Part shown: positions 60,777 through 64,000 of the stretch, piece after piece | How positions within the stretch are numbered: position 1 is the stretch's first letter | Layout: each line of letters starts with the position of its first letter | Assembly (NCBI GenBank): GCA_002428985.1 | Contig: DIYL01000013.1 | Location: 1 to 64,000, forward strand | DNA: 64,000 nt | Origin: Anaerolineales bacterium UBA6055 | Lineage (GTDB): Bacteria; Chloroflexota; Anaerolineae; Aggregatilineales; Phototrophicaceae | Direction of reading: 5' to 3' | Program-made: the position numbers and the translations under genes | The notes under the pieces: model-generated | What the model saw: the letters and a program-made list of their open reading frames with translations, nothing else | Database searches by the model: none | Told to the model about the DNA's origin: nothing

Positions 60777-61151
60777 AAAATCACCTAATCAATATATTTA
60801 AAAGAATTTTCTTAATTATAAATCTATAGGCATAGTGTGTCGAATTTTCATACCGCTTCACATGCAAAAGTATCAAGTTCAAAGGATTACGAATAATCTG
60901 TAAAAGGCCATAATCGAAAGCTCCTAAATTGCATACTCGATTCTCGATAAAAGGCGATATTATCCGATAATATAAAATCTGTATAAAAGCTTTTACCCGT
61001 AGCGGTGAACTTGTGCCATAATAGAGACATATTTTGCTAACATCAATCTGATAGCAGTCTGATAGACTTCATACAAATCATCGACATACTTCCGATGCCC
61101 ATCTCTGACAATAAGTATGTTAAATATGGGGAGTTAGACAAAGGAAAGATT
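60777..61151. other. 375-bp upstream region of clpB
   Basis: This gap lies between the divergent alcohol dehydrogenase and clpB. It contains a 17-bp palindrome (60957-60973) and a CATAAT at 61017-61022 that could be a -10 element for clpB. I searched for the CIRCE repeat (TTAGCACTC-N9-GAGTGCTAA) and did not see it. No RNA gene or ORF is supported. Confidence 0.5.
60957..60973. promoter_or_regulatory. 17-bp palindrome upstream of clpB
   Basis: ATATTATC-C-GATAATAT is a perfect inverted repeat with a one-base centre, about 180 bp before clpB. It is AT-rich, so chance is possible, but it could be a heat-shock regulator site that replaces CIRCE. Confidence 0.4.
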
Positions 61152-63764
61152 ATGGACTTTAGCCGTTATACAAACAAAGCACAACAAGCCATCCTCAAAG
61201 CACAAACCACCGCAACCGAATATCATCACACCGTTATCGAACCAGTGCATTTATTGGTCGGTTTACTCGAACAAGAGGATGGGGTAGTTCCGCGTATCAT
61301 CCAAAAAATTGGAGCACGTCCAGCAACCATACGTGATGAGCTAGAAGGCATCCTTGAAAATATGCCTCATACCACCAGTCCACCGGGCAATATTCAAATC
61401 GGGCGTGAAGGCTTAGGCGTATTGACCCGCGCTGAAAAAGAAGCCCGTAAGATGAAAGATGAGTTTGCTAGCACCGAGCATATGTTGCTTGCCCTCTCAG
61501 AAGATGCTGATATGGGAACAACACTCGGGCGCAACGGAGTACAATATAATGACATTCTCGAAGCCCTCAAAACCATTCGTGGTGGTCAACGTGTCACTAG
61601 CCAAGACCCGGAATCAACCTATGAAAGTTTATCAAAATTCGGTCAAGATCTGACCGACAACGCGCGTCAGGGTAAGCTTGATCCGGTCATTGGTCGCGAC
61701 GAAGAAATCCGCCGTTTGATTCATGTTATTAGCCGTCGTACCAAGAACAATCCGGTACTCATTGGTGAAGCAGGCGTCGGTAAAACCGCAATTGCCGAAG
61801 GTTTGGCACAGCGAATTGTCAATGGCGATGTTCCTGAAGGCTTACGAGATAAGACTATCATCGCGTTAGATATGGGCGCACTCGTTGCAGGAAGTAAATT
61901 CCGAGGGGAATTTGAAGAACGCTTGCAAGCTGTCCTTAAAGAAATTGCAGACAGTGATGGTGATGTAATCCTATTTATTGACGAGCTACATAACATCGTT
62001 GGTGCAGGTAAAGCCGAGGGTTCGATGGATGCAGGCAATATGCTCAAGCCGATGCTTGCACGCGGTGAGCTACGTATGATTGGTGCAACAACCTTAGACG
62101 AATACCGTCAATATATCGAAAAAGATGCTGCCCTAGAACGTCGTTTCCAACCGATTTATGTCGAAGAACCGAGCGTAGAGGATACCATCAGTATTCTACG
62201 TGGGCTAAAGGAACGCTATGAGGTTCATCATGGTGTACGCATCCAAGATGGCGCAGTTATTGCCGCTGCGACACTCAGCCATCGCTATTTACCCGATCGT
62301 CAATTACCAGACAAAGCGATTGACCTCATTGACGAAGCTGCTGCCCACCTCAAGATGGAAATTGATAGTAAGCCAGTGCATCTAGATAAGCTTGAACGGG
62401 CTGTCATGCAATTGGAAATTGAGCGCGAAGCATTACGCAAAGAAAAAGATGATGCATCAAAACGGCGTTTAGATGACCTTGAAGTTGAAATTGCCAATAT
62501 GCAAGAAGAGCTCAATGGACTACTTGCTGTATGGCAACGCGAAAAAGATGTGATTCAAGGTATGTCAGCAATTAAAGCCGAAATTGATGAAGCACGCATC
62601 CAACTTGAACGTGCCGAACGTCAGGGGAATCTAGAAGAGGCAGCACGATTGCGCTATGGCACACTCCCTGACCTCGAAAAAGCACAGGTTGAACGCGAAG
62701 AGTCGATTGCGCAGATGCGTGACGAAGGTCTACTTATGCTTAAGGAAGAAGTTGACGCAGATGAAGTCGCTGCTATTGTCAGCCAATGGACAGGTGTACC
62801 CGTCACACGGATGTTAGAAGGCGAAATCGAAAAACTCATGAAGATGGAAGACCGCCTCCATGATCGGGTTGTCGGTCAAGATGCTGCGATTACAGCTGTA
62901 TCAGCAGCTGTCCGTCGTAGTCGTGCCGGATTACAAGACCCGAATCGCCCTGTCGGCACATTCCTATTCTTAGGTCCAACTGGCGTCGGTAAAACAGAAA
63001 TGGCGCGATCATTAGCACAATTCCTATTTGATGATGAAAACGCGATGGTACGCATCGACATGAGCGAGTTTGGCGAGAAACATAGTGTAGCTCGTTTAAT
63101 TGGTGCGCCTCCAGGATATGTAGGATACGAAGAAGGCGGTCAATTGACCGAAGCCGTACGTCGTCGTCCATACAGTGTTGTCCTATTTGACGAGATTGAA
63201 AAAGCCCATCCTGATGTATTCAATATCTTCTTGCAAGTGTTTGACGATGGTCGCTTAACCGATGGGCAAGGTCGTACAGTCAACTTTACCAACACTGTGA
63301 TTATCATGACCAGTAACGTTGGTAGCGATTTAATCAAGCAGATGGGTGCGGATATTAACCAGCAAGCCCAACGTAACGCCATCATGGGTGAGCTTGATCA
63401 TCACTTCCGTCCCGAATTTTTGAATCGTCTCGACGAAGTGATAATCTTCCACAGTTTGACCCGTGAAAATATCACCCGTATTGTTGATATTCAAATGCGC
63501 AATCTAGAGCGAATCTTAGCAGATCGCCGTGTGACCGTAGAAATGATGACTGATGCCAAGATTTTACTCGCTGAACTCGGCTGGGATCCGGTGTTTGGAG
63601 CGCGTCCACTTAAACGAGCAATTCAACGCCACATTCAAGATCCGCTGGCAATGGCGATTCTTGAAGGCAAAGTCAGCGAAGGTGAACACGTCCGCATCAG
63701 CGCAACTGATGATGGCGAAGATTTTGTGTTTGAGTCGACTAGTTTTGAGGCTAGCGAAGCCTAA
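61152..63764 (+). CDS. clpB: ATP-dependent disaggregase ClpB
   Basis: The 870-residue chaperone rescues aggregated proteins with DnaK. It has an N-domain (FSRYTNKAQQAILKAQ), AAA-1 (Walker A GEAGVGKTA; DELHNIVGAG), a middle coiled coil (LDKLERAVMQLEIEREALRKEKD to LRYGTLPDLEKAQVE, about 400-535) and AAA-2 (GPTGVGKTE; FDEIEKAHPDV). The long middle domain and absence of a ClpP-binding loop favour ClpB over ClpA/ClpC. AAGGAAAG lies at 61141-61148. The frame is open from 61095, but ATG 61152 gives the normal N-terminus. Confidence 0.95.
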   Translation: MDFSRYTNKAQQAILKAQTTATEYHHTVIEPVHLLVGLLEQEDGVVPRIIQKIGARPATIRDELEGILENMPHTTSPPGNIQIGREGLGVLTRAEKEARKMKDEFASTEHMLLALSEDADMGTTLGRNGVQYNDILEALKTIRGGQRVTSQDPESTYESLSKFGQDLTDNARQGKLDPVIGRDEEIRRLIHVISRRTKNNPVLIGEAGVGKTAIAEGLAQRIVNGDVPEGLRDKTIIALDMGALVAGSKFRGEFEERLQAVLKEIADSDGDVILFIDELHNIVGAGKAEGSMDAGNMLKPMLARGELRMIGATTLDEYRQYIEKDAALERRFQPIYVEEPSVEDTISILRGLKERYEVHHGVRIQDGAVIAAATLSHRYLPDRQLPDKAIDLIDEAAAHLKMEIDSKPVHLDKLERAVMQLEIEREALRKEKDDASKRRLDDLEVEIANMQEELNGLLAVWQREKDVIQGMSAIKAEIDEARIQLERAERQGNLEEAARLRYGTLPDLEKAQVEREESIAQMRDEGLLMLKEEVDADEVAAIVSQWTGVPVTRMLEGEIEKLMKMEDRLHDRVVGQDAAITAVSAAVRRSRAGLQDPNRPVGTFLFLGPTGVGKTEMARSLAQFLFDDENAMVRIDMSEFGEKHSVARLIGAPPGYVGYEEGGQLTEAVRRRPYSVVLFDEIEKAHPDVFNIFLQVFDDGRLTDGQGRTVNFTNTVIIMTSNVGSDLIKQMGADINQQAQRNAIMGELDHHFRPEFLNRLDEVIIFHSLTRENITRIVDIQMRNLERILADRRVTVEMMTDAKILLAELGWDPVFGARPLKRAIQRHIQDPLAMAILEGKVSEGEHVRISATDDGEDFVFESTSFEASEA

Positions 63765-63776
63765 CTTATACAATCA

Positions 63777-63800
63777 GGGCATATTTTCGGATATGCCCTT
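63777..63800. terminator. hairpin after clpB
   Basis: GGGCATAT (63777-63784) pairs with ATATGCCC (63791-63798), 8 bp, loop TTTCGG. T-tracts are short on both strands. It lies between convergent genes. Confidence 0.6.
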
Positions 63801-63807
63801 AAAAATC

Positions 63808-64000
63808 CTAATTCGGCTTGATATATATTTTATAATGTTTTCCTGATGAGTCGCGTACAACACCTATGTGCGTAACATTACTTGGATGAGGTGGACTAAC
63901 CAACCTTTCAATATTAACCTCACCTAAAGGTGCGATCCAAATCCCTGAATACTCCCCCCTGTACGACTTCCACATCTCAGTCTTATTAAGATATGAATTG
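63808..64000 (-). CDS. 3' part of an uncharacterised gene running off the right edge
   Basis: On the minus strand the frame is open from the window edge to TAG at 63808-63810, giving 63 C-terminal residues. They include EYSGIWIAPLGEVNIERLV and the end GKHYKIYIKPN, beta-rich in look. No start is in the window and no family is recognised. It is convergent with clpB. Confidence 0.55.
   Translation of the reverse strand, partial: NSYLNKTEMWKSYRGEYSGIWIAPLGEVNIERLVSPPHPSNVTHIGVVRDSSGKHYKIYIKPN

Noticed and set aside
61152..63764. ClpC or ClpA assignment
   Set aside because: The long middle domain and lack of a ClpP-binding loop fit ClpB; there is no neighbouring mcsB or clpS.
1..64000. Genetic code with TGA as Trp or Gly
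   Set aside because: Several good genes end in TGA at expected lengths (for example 17397-17399, 27097-27099, 54647-54649), and Trp uses TGG.

Overview
The window is 64 kb of contiguous bacterial chromosome with about 61 protein genes on both strands, mostly short operons separated by well-formed intrinsic terminators. No rRNA, tRNA, CRISPR array, integrase or transposase was seen. G+C looks moderate to low by eye. Gene content (primary sigma factor, lipoyl synthase, FabF, ClpB, TrmB, a complete LivKHMGF importer, LysM/CAP, SH3 and TPR envelope proteins, many nucleotidyltransferase and HxlR/MDR/SDR genes) suggests a free-living heterotroph. I suspect a Chloroflexota (Anaerolineae-like) genome, but that placement is an impression from protein style and not a proof.

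Layout. 0-10 kb: an ABC ATPase and a divergent periplasmic-binding-fold protein, lipA, a DnaB-like ATPase, the primary sigma factor, a PLP aminotransferase, a CoA-transferase and two tandem UspA genes. 10-20 kb: a two-gene AAA ATPase plus partner (defence-like), an MFS exporter, a divergent NarL-type two-component pair, a ketose 3-epimerase-like enzyme, two CBS-domain proteins and TrmB with a C-terminal extension. 19.6-24 kb: two RlaP-type nucleotidyltransferases flanking a DinB/MDMPI-like protein, then a secreted LysM-CAP protein with low-complexity linkers. 24-30 kb: an M16 peptidase pair whose second member is fused to a GNAT domain, an HhH protein, a divergent HxlR/oxidoreductase pair and fabF. 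30-37 kb: a UGSC-family selenoprotein gene with a thioredoxin-domain partner, an envelope-protein cluster, and a second selenoprotein gene of the AhpD-like family. 37-43 kb: a lipoprotein with three copies of an unrecognised repeat, and a group of orphan genes. 43.7-49.7 kb: the Liv operon, with an unusually long LivM. 50-64 kb: EamA transporter, PQQ-type sugar dehydrogenase, TPR protein, GNAT, ManA, PaiB, an SGNH-like membrane protein, SDR plus zinc alcohol dehydrogenase, ClpB, and the 3' end of one more gene at the right edge.

The strongest unusual signals are two genes interrupted by an in-frame TGA exactly where the family has a redox cysteine or selenocysteine: U-G-S-C at 30380-30391 and C-E-Y-U at 36675-36686, both minus strand. 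Each TGA is followed by a plausible bacterial SECIS hairpin. Ordinary genes in the same window use TGA as stop, so the code is standard and recoding must be local. Conventional gene calling would split both genes. The Sec machinery (selA, selB, selC, selD) is not in the window. Further points are the ATPase/partner pair at 10.4-13.2 kb, the inactive-M16/GNAT fusion, the three-repeat lipoprotein, the extended LivM, and several near-perfect palindromes in divergent intergenic regions that look like operators.
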